Translations under genes and position numbers: made by a program | Notes under the pieces: generated by a model | The model's input: only the letters and a program-made list of their open reading frames with translations | What the model was told of the DNA's origin: nothing | Databases searched by the model: none | DNA from: Lomentospora prolificans | Taxonomy: Eukaryota > Ascomycota > Sordariomycetes > Microascales > Microascaceae | Direction: 5' to 3' | NCBI GenBank assembly: GCA_029532625.1 | Contig: JARFXM010000003.1 | Span: 682,001 to 746,000, forward strand | DNA: 64,000 bases | Part shown: in pieces, positions 23,023-34,590 of the stretch | Position numbering within the stretch: the first letter of the stretch is position 1 | Layout of the letters: the number at the start of each line of letters is the position of its first letter

Positions 23023-23875
23023 GTCACGGGACTTGAAGGCGCCAGTGGACTCTTGTGTGTTCCCCGCCGCCCTTATGATATTACCACGGTCCAAGCCGTA
23101 ATTCTTGAGGTTGGGCTCGTCCTGATCAATCTTGGACCAGTCTAAAACAATGAGGACGTCGCCGCGGTTTTTAACTTCGTCGTTTGATAATAGGGGTCTG
23201 TTAACCCTCCAGCGTTGGTCCGACCGACACGAATTCTATGGGGGAGCTGTAGAATGTACGTACCATAAGGTAGTTGTTATCATACTGGCAAGCGCACGCC
23301 TGTTCCACTCCACGGCGCAGGCTGCGTCTCTTCCACAAGAATCGAAGAACTCGGCCATCTTTCCAGTTCTAGACCATTTGGCAATAATAACATAACTAGT
23401 GTTCCAGGCCTCGGCGACAGACCCGCGGATGAGCGTAGTTAAGTCCTTGGCGGCGCCGACGGGCTCGTAAGTGCTGGAGTCCTGATCCGCAAAGGTAGCT
23501 CCCTCAAGAATACGGGCAAGCTCAATAACTTGTGCCCTATCCCCATCGGGAGGAAACGACACCAGCATCTTGTTGGAGTAGTCAGCCGTCGAGGTCTGGA
23601 CAGTGGTCTTCAGATGACCAAGGGCGATCTCAAGCTTAGAGAAGTCGGTGAAGCTGACAACTTCAGGTGGTTGCGCAGCCAGACAAGGGACGTCTCAGGG
23701 TGAGTTTCGTCTTCGGTAAATGGAGCTTCACGGTGATCCAGTGGTGCAAGATCAACATGTAATACAAGGGCAACAACTTCGACGACATTGGGACGGGAGG
23801 GGAGCCTGTCCAGCTGGCACTCGTGTCACCGTCATTTAATACGCAGATTTCCTTGGTTGACAGGCTGGCGTTCAT
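22933..23875 (-). pseudogene. Frameshifted gene, family not recognised
   Basis: Minus-strand reading uses all three frames in succession. It begins at an ATG at 23875 (NASLSTKEICVLNDGD). It then shifts to NVVEVVALVLHVDL with HPETSLVWLRNHLK near 23690, and then to VVSFTDFSKLEIALG with the 110-residue frame ending near 23236. It continues as VKNRGDVLIVLDWSKID with DLGNKFIKGPTGT and stops at 22933. The blocks read as one protein of roughly 300 aa broken by frameshifts; joining at the candidate intron near 23258 creates a TGA. Coding character is clear, but the family is unknown to me. The 3' end overlaps the opposite-strand ankyrin-like remnant. Confidence 0.5.
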
Positions 23876-23880
23876 GTTAG

Positions 23881-25376
23881 CGACGGAAGATCAGGTCAGG
23901 TCAGTTTTGGACGCGGCTACGGGACCATCTCTGCTGGGGATGGATGTAAATCTGTCAGTTAATTATTGCACAAGTATGGGATATTCTGGATAGGGATCGG
24001 GAATTTAAAAAGTAATACTATAGTTAGCCCTTGAGAAGTGAATCCCCTTTCGGGGCCTTGAGGGGCTTAGTTTCATCAGGGTAAGTTGGAATCTATTTGG
24101 GTGTACGGCCGGAGTGGGGACGAATTTGTGAGCAAGCATGGCTAATGAGCTTCCTTCAAGCTATTCCACCCGGGGAGCTGTGGGATGGGCGCAGAGGCCG
24201 GCGGTGTCGGACCGGGGCGACACCAGCTTGCACGAGCTTGCACAATTTCAGCCATATCATCAGTAACGTCGATTTCTCAGCACTCGTGATCACTAAACAG
24301 GTCGAAAACCGGGGCCCTCAGGTTATTAATGTGCCGCCAATGGCTCAATTATGGCCCGCTTTAAGGGAATCCACCTTCATGCATTGCGTGCTTTTGCCTA
24401 CAGGCATTCTGATAGTGGCAGCTTCATGGCTAACGCGCCACGCTCCCGTAGTGTTCTACCATATGTGAGCCCGGAATTTATGATTGGGTAGAAACTGGAA
24501 TAAATCCTACCTAAACATTAGTTATCCATCAGTGCTCCGCCCCATTAAGCAAAAGCCTACGGGGGAGAAGCCGTATTCGGAGTTGGATTGCTTCCTACGA
24601 TGCTGATGCAGTGCTTTCCAGTAAGTGAGCGCAGAATTTACAATTGGCCGAGAACTGTAGGAAAGCCTTCAATGTTTCCATAGGCCACTTATCCATCAGT
24701 GCCCCGCTTTTAAACAAAGGGATATGTACAGGGCAGAAGCTGTATACGAGTGTTGATCGCTTCATAAGCAAGACCTGGATCCCCCGCTTGCCACTCTAGA
24801 TAGAGCGCACGTCCTTTATTCAGAAGGCGCGAGAGGGCTACTCAATTGTGACAATAGGGCCATGCGTCTCACGCACTTTGAGCTTCGAACGGGTTCTTTA
24901 CGAGCAGATAAAAACTTTTTCTTCAGGTTCGCTTCAAAGCAACAGAGCTTGTTCTGAGAGCGGGTCTCGGACTGTCCCACTTATATCTTATTAGCACCGC
25001 ACGTCGTCGACGCAGCCAATGAGGTTGAAGAACGAGCAGTTTCATTACAAATCCAGCTTAACTTCACATTTGCAACCAGCTTTTCCGCTCGCATCGTCTA
25101 CGTAATTACTAATTGAGAAGATAATTCTGGCATTACAAATTCCCAGATTAGGGTAGATGGGATGGTGATGGTTGTTGATCAGTGTTAAGGTGATGGATGC
25201 GGAAGTTTGGGGACTTAGTAGCACTAAATCCGATGGAAGCTCTTATTATAAAATGTTCCATGGATGCTCGCGGTTTGAGGCTGCAAGTCGTGGTCTTGAC
25301 GACGAGACGCACTCAACCGCGATAACTCCTCGACAATAATCCTTCTCCCTTTTCCTCGGAAACCGCCAAAATCCCA
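23881..25376. other. Intergenic, with diverged tandem duplication and MFS promoter
   Basis: Apart from the tandem repeat listed separately, I see no gene. A TATA element (TATAAAA, 25247-25253) lies 124 bp before the transporter start, followed by a leader with C-rich patches. Confidence 0.5.
24465..24780. repeat. Two-copy diverged tandem duplication, about 160 bp per unit
   Basis: Copy 1 starts at 24465 (GTGAGCCCGGAATTTA) and copy 2 at 24625 (GTGAGCGCAGAATTTA). Each contains TTATCCATCAGTG (24522 and 24689), a G-rich GGAGAAGCCGTAT or GGGCAGAAGCTGTAT segment, then TTGATCGCTTC or TTGGATTGCTTC. The copies differ by many substitutions and small indels. No coding frame is shared. Confidence 0.65.
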
Positions 25377-27077
25377 ATGTCCGAAACAGAGACAGCCTGC
25401 GAAAAGAGCATCCTCTCCGACGAGAGCAAGCTCGAGCAGGGTACACAGCCTTCATCTCCGGCAGCTGCGTCAGTCGAAGTCCTCGCCACCAACGACGCCA
25501 ACGATGCGAGTGCCCTGGACGACAACGTGCGCAAGATCACCGGTATCAGGTGGGTCCTTGTCTGCGCTGCCCTATACTTCTCCGCACTCATGTATGGACT
25601 CGATACGACTATCGCCGCGGATGTACAAGGAGCCGTAGTAAAGTCATTCGGAGAAACTTCGCAACTAGCTTGGGTCGGTGCCGGCTTTCCATTAGGCTCC
25701 GTGGCAGTGATTCTCCCTTACGGTGCCCTCTTCGCAAAGTTCAACATGAAATGGCTCTACATCGCCGGTATCGTTCTATTCCAAGTCGGCTCGGCTTTAT
25801 GCGGAGCCGCGCCCAACATGAACGCGCTCATCGTCGGACGAGTCATTGCTGGCGCCGGCGGCACGGGTATTTACCTTGGCGGCCTTAACCACTTTTCCGC
25901 TCTGTGCACGCGAGAGGAGAAGGGCACATATATCACAGGCATTGGTTTCTGCTGGGGCATCGGCACCATCCTCGGCCCCGTCGTCGGCGGTGGCTTTTCC
26001 GTCAGCTCGGCCACGTGGCGATGGGGATTCTACATCAACTTGGTCATTGGCGCCGTGACCGCTCCGATCTACCTATTTTACCTCCCCTCCATCCGCCCGA
26101 CCAAGGGCAAGACTGTCTGGGAGAGGCTTGCTCACCTCGACTTCGTGGGCGCCATTCTCAGCGCTGGTCTTTGGGTTGCTTTCGCCATGGCCTTCATCTC
26201 GGCTGGAGGTATCTGGGCGTGGGACGACGGTAGGACTATCGCCACGCTCGTCGTCTTTGGTGTCTTGTTCATCCTATACGCACTGCAGCAGTACTTTTGC
26301 GTCTTCACGAGTCCCGAAAATAGGTCTTTCCCTGGTCACCTTCTGAAGTCGCGGACGCAGATCCTTTTGTACATCACTACATCCTGCTCCATCACTGCTA
26401 CCTTTGTCGGAACTTTCTACATTCCCCTGTATTTCCAGTTCGTCCAAAACGACACGCCGCTCATGGCTGCTGTGAGGCTTCTCCCTTTCCTTCTCATTAT
26501 GATTACGGTCAACCTACTCTCCGGCTGGGGATTGTCGAAAGTCAGCTATTACATGCCCTTCTATCTTGCATCCGGTATTCTCATGACACTTGCTGGGGCA
26601 CTGTTCTACGTCTACCTGAAGCCATCGACCCCCACGGCCAACATCTACGGCTTCAGCATCCTCTTAGCCGTTGGGGCTGGTCTAACGCTCCAAATTGGCT
26701 ACGCTGTCGCCTCGCTCAAAGTCAAGCCGGCAGATGTTGTCAACTCTATCAACCTACAGAACGTTAGCCAGATTGGATCGACCGCAATATGTCTGGTCAT
26801 TGCAGGGCAGATCTTCCAGTCTGTGGCAGTCAGAAACCTCACTTCGGCACTAGCTGGCCAGGGCTTTAGCCAAGGGGAAATCCAAGGCGCGGTAGCAGGG
26901 GCCCAGAGTGCATTGTTTGAGAAGCTTAGCGGCGAGTTGAGGGATGCGGCACTCGAGGCTATCACAGGGGCGATGCAAAAGTCTTTTGTTCTAGTTGTTG
27001 CTGCGGGGGCGCTAGGCACGGTGTGTGCCCTTGCGATGAGGGTAGAGAGGCTGTTTGGAGAGATTATCATTGCATGA
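25377..27077 (+). CDS. MFS efflux transporter, DHA2-type (14-TMS)
   Basis: A single exon encodes 566 aa. It is a proton-coupled drug or metabolite exporter of the plasma or vacuolar membrane. A charged cytosolic N-terminus of about 55 residues precedes the first helix, which ends in the family signature LDTTIA. Further landmarks are VGRVIAGAGGTGIYLGG and the antiporter motif C region GIGTILGPVVGGGFS, followed by WRWGFYINLVIGAV. About fourteen hydrophobic segments are countable, as in the DHA2 group that includes AflT-like pumps. The long gap after it and the absence of a biosynthetic backbone gene leave the substrate open. The gene is intact and its codons resemble those of the core genes. 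Confidence 0.9.
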   Translation: MSETETACEKSILSDESKLEQGTQPSSPAAASVEVLATNDANDASALDDNVRKITGIRWVLVCAALYFSALMYGLDTTIAADVQGAVVKSFGETSQLAWVGAGFPLGSVAVILPYGALFAKFNMKWLYIAGIVLFQVGSALCGAAPNMNALIVGRVIAGAGGTGIYLGGLNHFSALCTREEKGTYITGIGFCWGIGTILGPVVGGGFSVSSATWRWGFYINLVIGAVTAPIYLFYLPSIRPTKGKTVWERLAHLDFVGAILSAGLWVAFAMAFISAGGIWAWDDGRTIATLVVFGVLFILYALQQYFCVFTSPENRSFPGHLLKSRTQILLYITTSCSITATFVGTFYIPLYFQFVQNDTPLMAAVRLLPFLLIMITVNLLSGWGLSKVSYYMPFYLASGILMTLAGALFYVYLKPSTPTANIYGFSILLAVGAGLTLQIGYAVASLKVKPADVVNSINLQNVSQIGSTAICLVIAGQIFQSVAVRNLTSALAGQGFSQGEIQGAVAGAQSALFEKLSGELRDAALEAITGAMQKSFVLVVAAGALGTVCALAMRVERLFGEIIIA

Positions 27078-28945
27078 GGGGAATGGGCTGGTAGGCCGTT
27101 TAGATCAGTGGCAGTCACAAGGAATGGAGTTTCGATTAGACGGGGCGCAGCTTCGACCAGGAGTTAGGTTAGAATATGATGATGAGGCTAGGCATAACTT
27201 GGATTCTCAGGAGACTAGACCGGATTAGAAATCAACATCACTCTACAATCAACCTATTTCAAACGCAGATCATGGTTCGCCGTGAACAGTACACACGGGA
27301 GCAGATGCTGTTGAAACTATTGAACCGCACTCAGATCTACATCCCGCAAGCTCACACGGCGCTCTTCGGCCGCTGATTCCTGACAGTACGGGTATTATCG
27401 CGATGTAAGATCCTATGGTTATGCCAGCCGCCCTGTCACGGACTGGGCAGCTGGATCTCTAGAAATCGCAAGACTGAAATGCTTTATGGCTAGGGGAGTG
27501 CTCCTCGGAGAGACGCTAGAACATTTACTCAGACTCTGAACCGCTCCTCCGAGGCAGACCGTTTGTTCGTTCAGTGTTTTGAACTGCGCTAACTACGAAG
27601 TTACCTTCCCCATTCTCTTCCTCGTCAGATTGTCTACACTTTCAGGACATCAAGTAAGCTTGTAAGTATTAATAGTAGTAGCTGAAGACGTTTACTCCGG
27701 GCCTTAACAGCAGCACGGCGGAATCCGCGTTTCACAAGCCCCGGCCCCCGTAAAGCAAAAAAAAAAAGAGAAAGGAGAAAGGAAGAAGATAAAAATATGA
27801 ATTATATTGCGAGGGATATTAGCCCGTATTACTTTCCATACAAGAGCCCCGCCTCACTGTTCGTCTCGTGCTAGTTGGGGTCTCCATGTCGGCCATCCCA
27901 TCAATAATAGTGCTCTGCTAAGTTCCTGTCGTTCATTTTCAACTGACGTTTATCCACTTTTAACAATGGACAGCCAGCTAGCTGCCAGGCCGATAAAAAA
28001 TTCATGGGCGGATGGTTGATGGGGATCACCCGAGGCAAGTGGCTGAAACAGGGACCATGCCAGGGCAGAAGCTCCATCGAATCAAGGGTTGAGGCTGGTG
28101 CGCTGTTCTCTGCTCTGCTCGGCCAGCAAAGAGGGAAGGTAGCACAGGCTGTCAGAGGATCCCAGCATTCGCCAGCAGCAGATCTCCAAACGCTCACACA
28201 ATATGAACCGGGAACCGACACCCTACCCTGTCTCTCTCAACTGTCATGCATCGGGCCAACTCCACCAGAATGCTTATTTTCCAGGCCTGGCATTCCAGCA
28301 AGTCAAAACAACGCAGGAGTCTGTTTGTTTCGCAAACTGCCATGTCCAGCGCTTGAGCGGGGAAAGAAAGCTAGGCCGTTCCCTCGCAACGACCACGACG
28401 TCGACGGGAAAAGCCAGGCCCTGCGCCACTCCCGCCAAGAACATGCCCCACAGACACGCTCCGAAACGGGCTTATTATCGCCAGGATGGCCAGGCCTGGC
28501 CCCCGGCTGCCCTGGAATAGGGGAGCCAATGGCGGCGCCGAAGAAGCATCCAACGGCCGTGGGGTCTACTTTGAAGCATTGACGCACTCGGCGGACTGGT
28601 TATTGACCACTATGCTGAAGGATCCAATCGAGACCTGCCATCTCGACTTTCCCGATCGGGCCCAGGAGGTTCGTGCCTGGGGTAGTACTGATGAGCTTGT
28701 CTTTTTAAATATCGGATCGACGGGTCGCCGCTTCGTTGTGGGAGATTCGTTTATTCGTCTTTCCTTTGTGATGCGGATGCCAGCAGATCAATTCGCCGAC
28801 GTAGACAAGCAACATTCATTGTTCTCTAGGCTTGTACTACTCTTTAGAGGGTCGGACCCGTTCATTTCCTGATTCCTCGTTCCATTCTTTTCTTCTGCTG
28901 TGCAGTGCTTATATTCACTCTTTTGTACAACTTTTGCTTCTCAAC
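27078..28945. other. Intergenic region upstream of the DUF7029-type gene
   Basis: No supported gene. 27758-27790 is an A-rich tract. 27800-28600 is GC-richer and open on both strands by chance (overlapping frames in several phases, none with a recognisable product). The last 100 bp are a C/T-rich leader. Confidence 0.45.
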
Positions 28946-31013
28946 ATGGTCCGCATGCAGATTGCCGCCGCGGCGATGCTTGGGCAGAGCGCCTACTCCA
29001 ACGCCGCTTCGCTCTCGCCTCGCGATGCCTCCAGCAACCTCATACCCGCCGAGCCCCAAGCCCCCATGATCATGGCTCCCCTCGTCATCCCCCGCCATGG
29101 GAACACCAAGCGCGACCGCCGCGCCGCCCTTGAGCCCCAAGCCCAAGAATCGCTCTACTGGGCCTCGCAAGATGGCACCGTCGCCGAGCTCACAATCTCC
29201 ATGCCCGGGTCGGGGGAGAGCATCGTGAACCTCGAGCACATTGACGACATGGTCACCGGCGTCGAATGCCTGCGCAACGGGACCGGCCAGATGCGCATCC
29301 ATTTCGCCGAGGCGGCGGATTTGGATGATGCCGAGGATGTCTGGCAGTGGGTGAACCAGGAGCCCGGGAACCACTTTATGCTCGTCGTTGGTGCTGGCGC
29401 CTGCGGCTGGAATGAGGACAGGAGGGTAGTGTACGATGTTAGCGGGTTGGTGTATAACGATGAGAGCGAGACTGTAGTCTTGGATGTGGCGGAAACGACA
29501 TGGAAGGAGATAGCGCATACGTTTTCGCTGAATTTGGGGAAGCTTGGTGGAGATGTGCAGAGGAGGGCGATGGGGAGGAGGAGAGGGTTCTTTGATAAGG
29601 TCGGGGATGCGATTAAGGGGGCGACCGATAAAGTAGTACATGGCGCAAAGAATGCCGTGGATAAGGTTGCTGATACGGCGTCCGATATTGTCGATAAAGT
29701 GGGCGACGTCGCCGGAAATGTGGTAGACAAGGCCACCGATGCAGCGGAAGAGGCTGTTGACACGGTCGAGGATGTTGCCGGAGATGTTGTCGATACCGTT
29801 ACCGATGCCGCTGATAAGGCCGTCGACACTGTAAGCGACGTTGTGGACAAGGTCGGTGACGCGACCGACGAGGCCATTGATACTGTCGTTGACGTCAGCA
29901 AAGGCGCAGCCGAAGTGGTAGCTGGCGCAACCGACGAGGCCCTCGAGGCCGTCAAGGGTGTCATCAACCCCGACGCCACAGCCGATTTCTCCATCCCCTT
30001 CGACAGCGACTTTAAGAGCAAGGCCCTCACCTTCTCGCTGAACGGCGTCGATGTCAGCGCTACCTGCAAGGAGTGCTTTACCAAGGGCTCCTTCGACATC
30101 CGCGGAAGCTTCCAGGTGAACCAATTCAAAACCGAAGAAGCGTGGATCGAAATCTCCACCAAGGGCATCACAGCCAAGGCCGCCCTCGGCTTGACCCTCA
30201 AGGGCGAGATCACCGGAAAGCTGGTCGAGCAGAGCGTGCCCATCTTCCAGGCTTCGCTGGCCGGCATTTCCATCCCCGGCGTGCTCACCATCGGGCCGAC
30301 GATCGGGGTGGAGCTTGGCGCCCAGGTGTCGGAGGTCAAGGGCAGCGTAGGGGTTACGCTGGGCGGGACGGCGAGCATTCCGTCTTCGGTGACGAGGTTG
30401 GATTTCTTGAGCGAGGATAAGACGACGGGGACGGGCTGGGAGCCTGAGTTCGATGCTGAGCCTATTGAGGTGGATGCGTCGGTCGAGGCCAAGGCTACGG
30501 CGTTCCTTAGGGCTTCCGTTAATCTTGAGATTAGCGCTGTTGGTACGTTCAGTTCTCGAAGGCTCATGATCAGGGATCGTGCTGACTTGCTTGTTATAGA
30601 AACCGGATTCTCTGCCGAATTGTCGGCCAATGTTCCTGCCCTCACGGCTTCCCTCAAGGCCATCTCCGGTAAGCCTCACCTTGACTTCGTCACGTTAACC
30701 TACAGCAACTGACAGGCTGATAGCTTCGACTTGCACGGTCTGTGGAGATCACCAAGCCGGTATCCAGGCTGGTCTCACCCTTGGGACCTCGCTTGGCATC
30801 AGCTTGAAGAAAAAGTTTCTGGGCGACTCGCAGGCGCTTTGGACTTTGCCTCTAATTGTAAGCTGAGCTCAAACCTCTCACGGTCGTATTGTTCGCATTG
30901 CTGACTCTAGCTAGGATGCTAAACTTCCGGAGCTTGCTGGGGCTTGTTTGGGAATCGGGCCAAGTGGTGAGCAGTGTTTGGCGAAGCGGTTTGCGGATGA
31001 GTTGGTGTATTGA
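28946..31013 (+). CDS. Secreted DUF7029/DUF7223-type protein with 11-residue helical repeat
   Basis: Four exons (28946-30542, 30600-30668, 30724-30857, 30915-31013) join in frame to 632 aa. The start at MVRMQIAAAAMLG gives a short hydrophobic N-terminus compatible with a signal peptide. About 67-200 resembles the fungal extracellular DUF7029 domain (SLYWASQDG...FMLVVGAGACGW, partly quoted). Residues 238-321 are an 11-mer repeat, V-D-x-V-x-D-x-A-x-x-x. From about 346 a beta-rich domain resembling DUF7223 follows (DFSIPFDSD, CKECFTKGSFDIRGS). The C-terminus has paired cysteines (STCTVCGDH, CLGIGPSGEQC). Function is unknown; cell-wall or surface association is inferred from relatives. Domain names are from memory of similar fungal proteins. 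Confidence 0.78.
29657..29908 (+). repeat. In-frame 33-bp repeat encoding VDxVxDxAxxx units
   Basis: Eight consecutive units encode VDKVADTASDI, VDKVGDVAGNV, VDKATDAAEEA, VDTVEDVAGDV, VDTVTDAADKA, a short VDTVSDV, VDKVGDATDEA and IDTVVDVSKGA. The DNA copies have diverged while the 11-residue register is kept, except for the one 7-residue unit. Such 11-mers form 11/3 amphipathic helices in LEA proteins, synuclein and apolipoproteins. Confidence 0.85.
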
Positions 31014-34000
31014 TTGGGATGAGCATGGGGACGAGGGGAGTTTTGGATAATATATGATGCCCATACGTCAGAGCGTAGAGGATGCCTGCCTATTCACCGT
31101 TTTGGTTCTTTGATATGACCTTGGTGAACGCAATCGACGGCTGTCAGAGACCAAGATACATATTAGAGAGACCATATAAACTCTTATGATACCCACTCCA
31201 TGTCTATTCCGCTTTCTAGCGATAGTCTCAGTAAGCAACTGTCTGAAAGTTGAAGGGAGTTGACGATTTTAAAGTCCGGGGTTTGTGGATTCGACCATGT
31301 CTGCTCTCACTAACGTCTCTTATTTCTATAACAATGCACGAGAGAAACAGAACTACCACGGCTTCCGATAAAGACAGCAATAGAGGATCATCCTCAACTA
31401 TAGCCTTTGCCCTCGGTTGAGATTGAGACAGATTAACCTCCACGGCCCTTGTAAGCGGCGCCTTCGAGCGAACAGAGCCAGGGCGGCTAGGGAGGAAAGC
31501 TCGGCTCGTCCTCACCACGTACGGCTCATGTCGTCCCCCTTTCCCTGAGATATCCAATCTAGACCTAGACTAGCTCTCAAGGGTTCTGCTAAATGGTTCA
31601 GAATGTAAATAGAGATGGGATATCCGCAGCTGAGTCGACGTCCCAGGCAAGTATCTAGTGTCTTCTGAACCAGGGACCATGATATCTTCACCCGGACGTT
31701 CCGGTCTTTGCTGTTACAACGAACGGTCCCCTTGCTTGTCCGTTTACTCTTATGTCTTTTGATCCAGAAATGGTTCTATAAGGTGGCTGGTTCAGACGTC
31801 AGCCTCGAGGCGATAGCTCCAAGACGATACGAGCGCATTAGGTCCGTCTCTTGAAGCAAAGTGCCTAGGATATCGCGTAGCCGAGCAAGGTTCCTTTCAA
31901 GTTTGACGGCCATGTATGCCTTGACAGAGACCGGATTACAGAAAGAGTAGAGAGCACACGGATACTCGCGACCATCACGAGATGCCCAGTCCACTGGTTC
32001 CCTCCCAGAGATCTAGACGATGGCCCGACTTAGGTTGATTATCGTGCGTCTCGCAACCCGAAAGCAGATTGCAAAGCCGTGTCGGATCTCCGTCCTGAAG
32101 ACAAGCGTGTCGGATTAGGTTGTTGTTGCTCGTTCAAGTCAGGATATCTAGTGGTTATCATACACATGAGCGGCCAGGTTCGGGCCGTTATTGATGTGAC
32201 AGCGCTGGCTATACTTCAGAGTCTTGATGAAGAACAATCCAAGGATATTAGGGTGGCTCGTACTGGATTAGGACACTGATACAGCATGAATATGTCGAGC
32301 TACAAACGGCCCAGGACACTTGGAAGTACAATAAAGGATTCAACATCAGATCTTCCCGATGACCGAGACGTCCAGGAGGAATAAATATGAAGAGATCTCT
32401 CCAGCGGATGGGGCATTAATGGCATAGCCTTTATCGCATGCCACCTGCTACCAGCAGTGACAACTTCGCCATCGCCACAAATAGCCCGCGGTGCTGCAAT
32501 GAAGTTCTGCCCAAGACGGTGCAGGCGAGACACACGGCTGCGAAGGCAGGACCAAGATATTGCTCTTACAGACGCAGCTGCCACATTTTCCCAGGACAGA
32601 GCAGATGCCCGAGGCAGTAATGACGGACGCTGAAAGAAGACTTTTCAATATTCTCGTTTGTTCACAGAATCAATACCTGTCCAACATAGCATTCGCCCCC
32701 GTCTCAACTGGTACGGATACTTCGTACAGCGACGGGTGGATGCGCGCAACGAGGTCCTTTGACCTAATCCTAGAACTACGTCCTCTACGCTGGCCCCTTC
32801 GCGCCCTTGCAGATGCAAACGAAGAAAGGCCCGGCGCAGGAGGGAAAAGAAAAGCCACCGAGAACTCAAACCCTCTAGAAACATCCTCCTCTCATGAATC
32901 GCGGATCGTCAACACCACAGCCTCGCCCTAGTCTTTCGCGCGCGACAACGACGCTCATAAAAACACCATCCGAGCACAATGCCTCGAAATCAAGGAAGCA
33001 CGACAATCCGAGCCCTCTTCTCAGGGGCTAAGAACACCTTGTCTCACCACCGATGAACACAGGTGCCCCGCCACCTGTCACCTGTCTTGTCAAAAAAAAA
33101 AAAAGTGTTCTAGACATGGATAGCACACAAAATGGAAAGCGTGATTGAAGAATAAGCGCCCAAATGGCCGTGTGATAGGCTTGTTTCGACAGGCACAAAA
33201 ATTTAATTCCGATCTACAAGAGATATGCCGGCCGTTCGGAGTCCGTCACATTGCATGTTGAAGATTTCTTTTCCAATTTTTACTTTCAGCATCCTCACTC
33301 CGGAATAGGCGGGGAGAGGGGAACGGATATGGGTCTGCGTGTCCTTGTGGGTCGGCAAGACATGCGGCCCATGGGATGGTGAGGGTGGGAGGAAAGGTTA
33401 GCCGTGTTGAAACGGCTGGGGTTGTAGGCGCCCAGTAGAGATTGGCCAGGTTGAACGTGTTTGACGTCGAGGGCGCTTATGGTGGGAAATGTGAGGGTTC
33501 GCGATGGAAGATCTGGGCTGTACAGCGCGCGATTGGGGGATTGCGGGACATCAGAAATTATGATTACGTATGACGAGATGCCATCGAAATCTCGAAATGG
33601 TGTACGGGTAGGGACTTTTCCCGTCTTTTCCTCTCAAGGGGACAAAAAAAGGAGATGCATCTTCGGGGTTGAACAAAAGGCGGGCAGGCCAGCCAACCTC
33701 GCACGCTTTGGATTGACGAACTAGGCCCATGAGGAATCGAATGGCATCCAAGTGGAGTATTTTCATCGATAAGTGTACATCTAAAGCATGCAAATGACGG
33801 TGGTTTCAATCTCAAGCACGCGCAATGCAAATGCCGAGAATCGATGTCTCTGCAAAGACCTTGTAAGCCCTATCAGCGCGTAAACGCTTCCAACCACTCC
33901 CTTGCCTCTTCTGGTCGTCTCAGGCGAACAATCTGAAAGAGTGCAAGGCCAATTGTCGGTTGAATCGCCCGTCTCTCCGCCTTGCCGGGTCCTGCTCACT

Positions 34001-34590
34001 CTACTGTTGGAGCTCAGAAGTGGGACTTCGCGTAGTGGAGCGAGACGAGCCAGGATCAAACAATAGAGACGTCTTTTGCGGTCAATAGGTAATTATTCGT
34101 AGGATCAAGTAGAAACCGAACTCATCACCCCATCTGCGCCATATCCCGCCAATTCGGTCAAGGTAGTGCCCGAAAGTAGTAAGGAGGCGATACCTTCATC
34201 ACCGTCTTGAGACGGAGTATACACGAGTATATGGGCCGAACAAGGGGGGATCTTAGCCTACAGACAAATTTCCCATCCTCTCGTCTCCTCTCGCTTAAAG
34301 TTGTCGAGCCGTTGCAAAAATGAAGTGAAAGGGCAGGTCAGGCTACGGGCGCGCTGCCATTTTCCTTCTGGAAGAGGACTCCGAGAATGCGACACCTACC
34401 TTGGTAAAAGTAACGTAGATTGTTTCTAGCGTTGCGCCAAGCTAATGAAAAAGGGGGTTGAGTGAAAACAAAAGTGGAGAGGCGGGGGCTTAAAATATAC
34501 GAACAACTGAGTTCAAGGTTTAAAATCACCTTTGTCAGAAGAACAATGTCCATTCGGGATGTTAGACAGGGCAAACGATAGTTCGCATCG
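31014..34590. other. Large gene-poor stretch
   Basis: About 3.6 kb without a gene I can support. There are scattered frames of 60-123 codons on both strands (for example 31776-31994 minus and 32560-32931 plus), but none has a recognisable motif or a consistent intron structure. 33094-33105 is a short poly-A tract. Confidence 0.45.

Noticed and set aside
28862..30679. 605-codon minus-strand open frame
   Set aside because: It is antisense to the DUF7029-type gene; the sense strand has signal, repeat register and consistent introns, and the antisense product has no recognisable motif.
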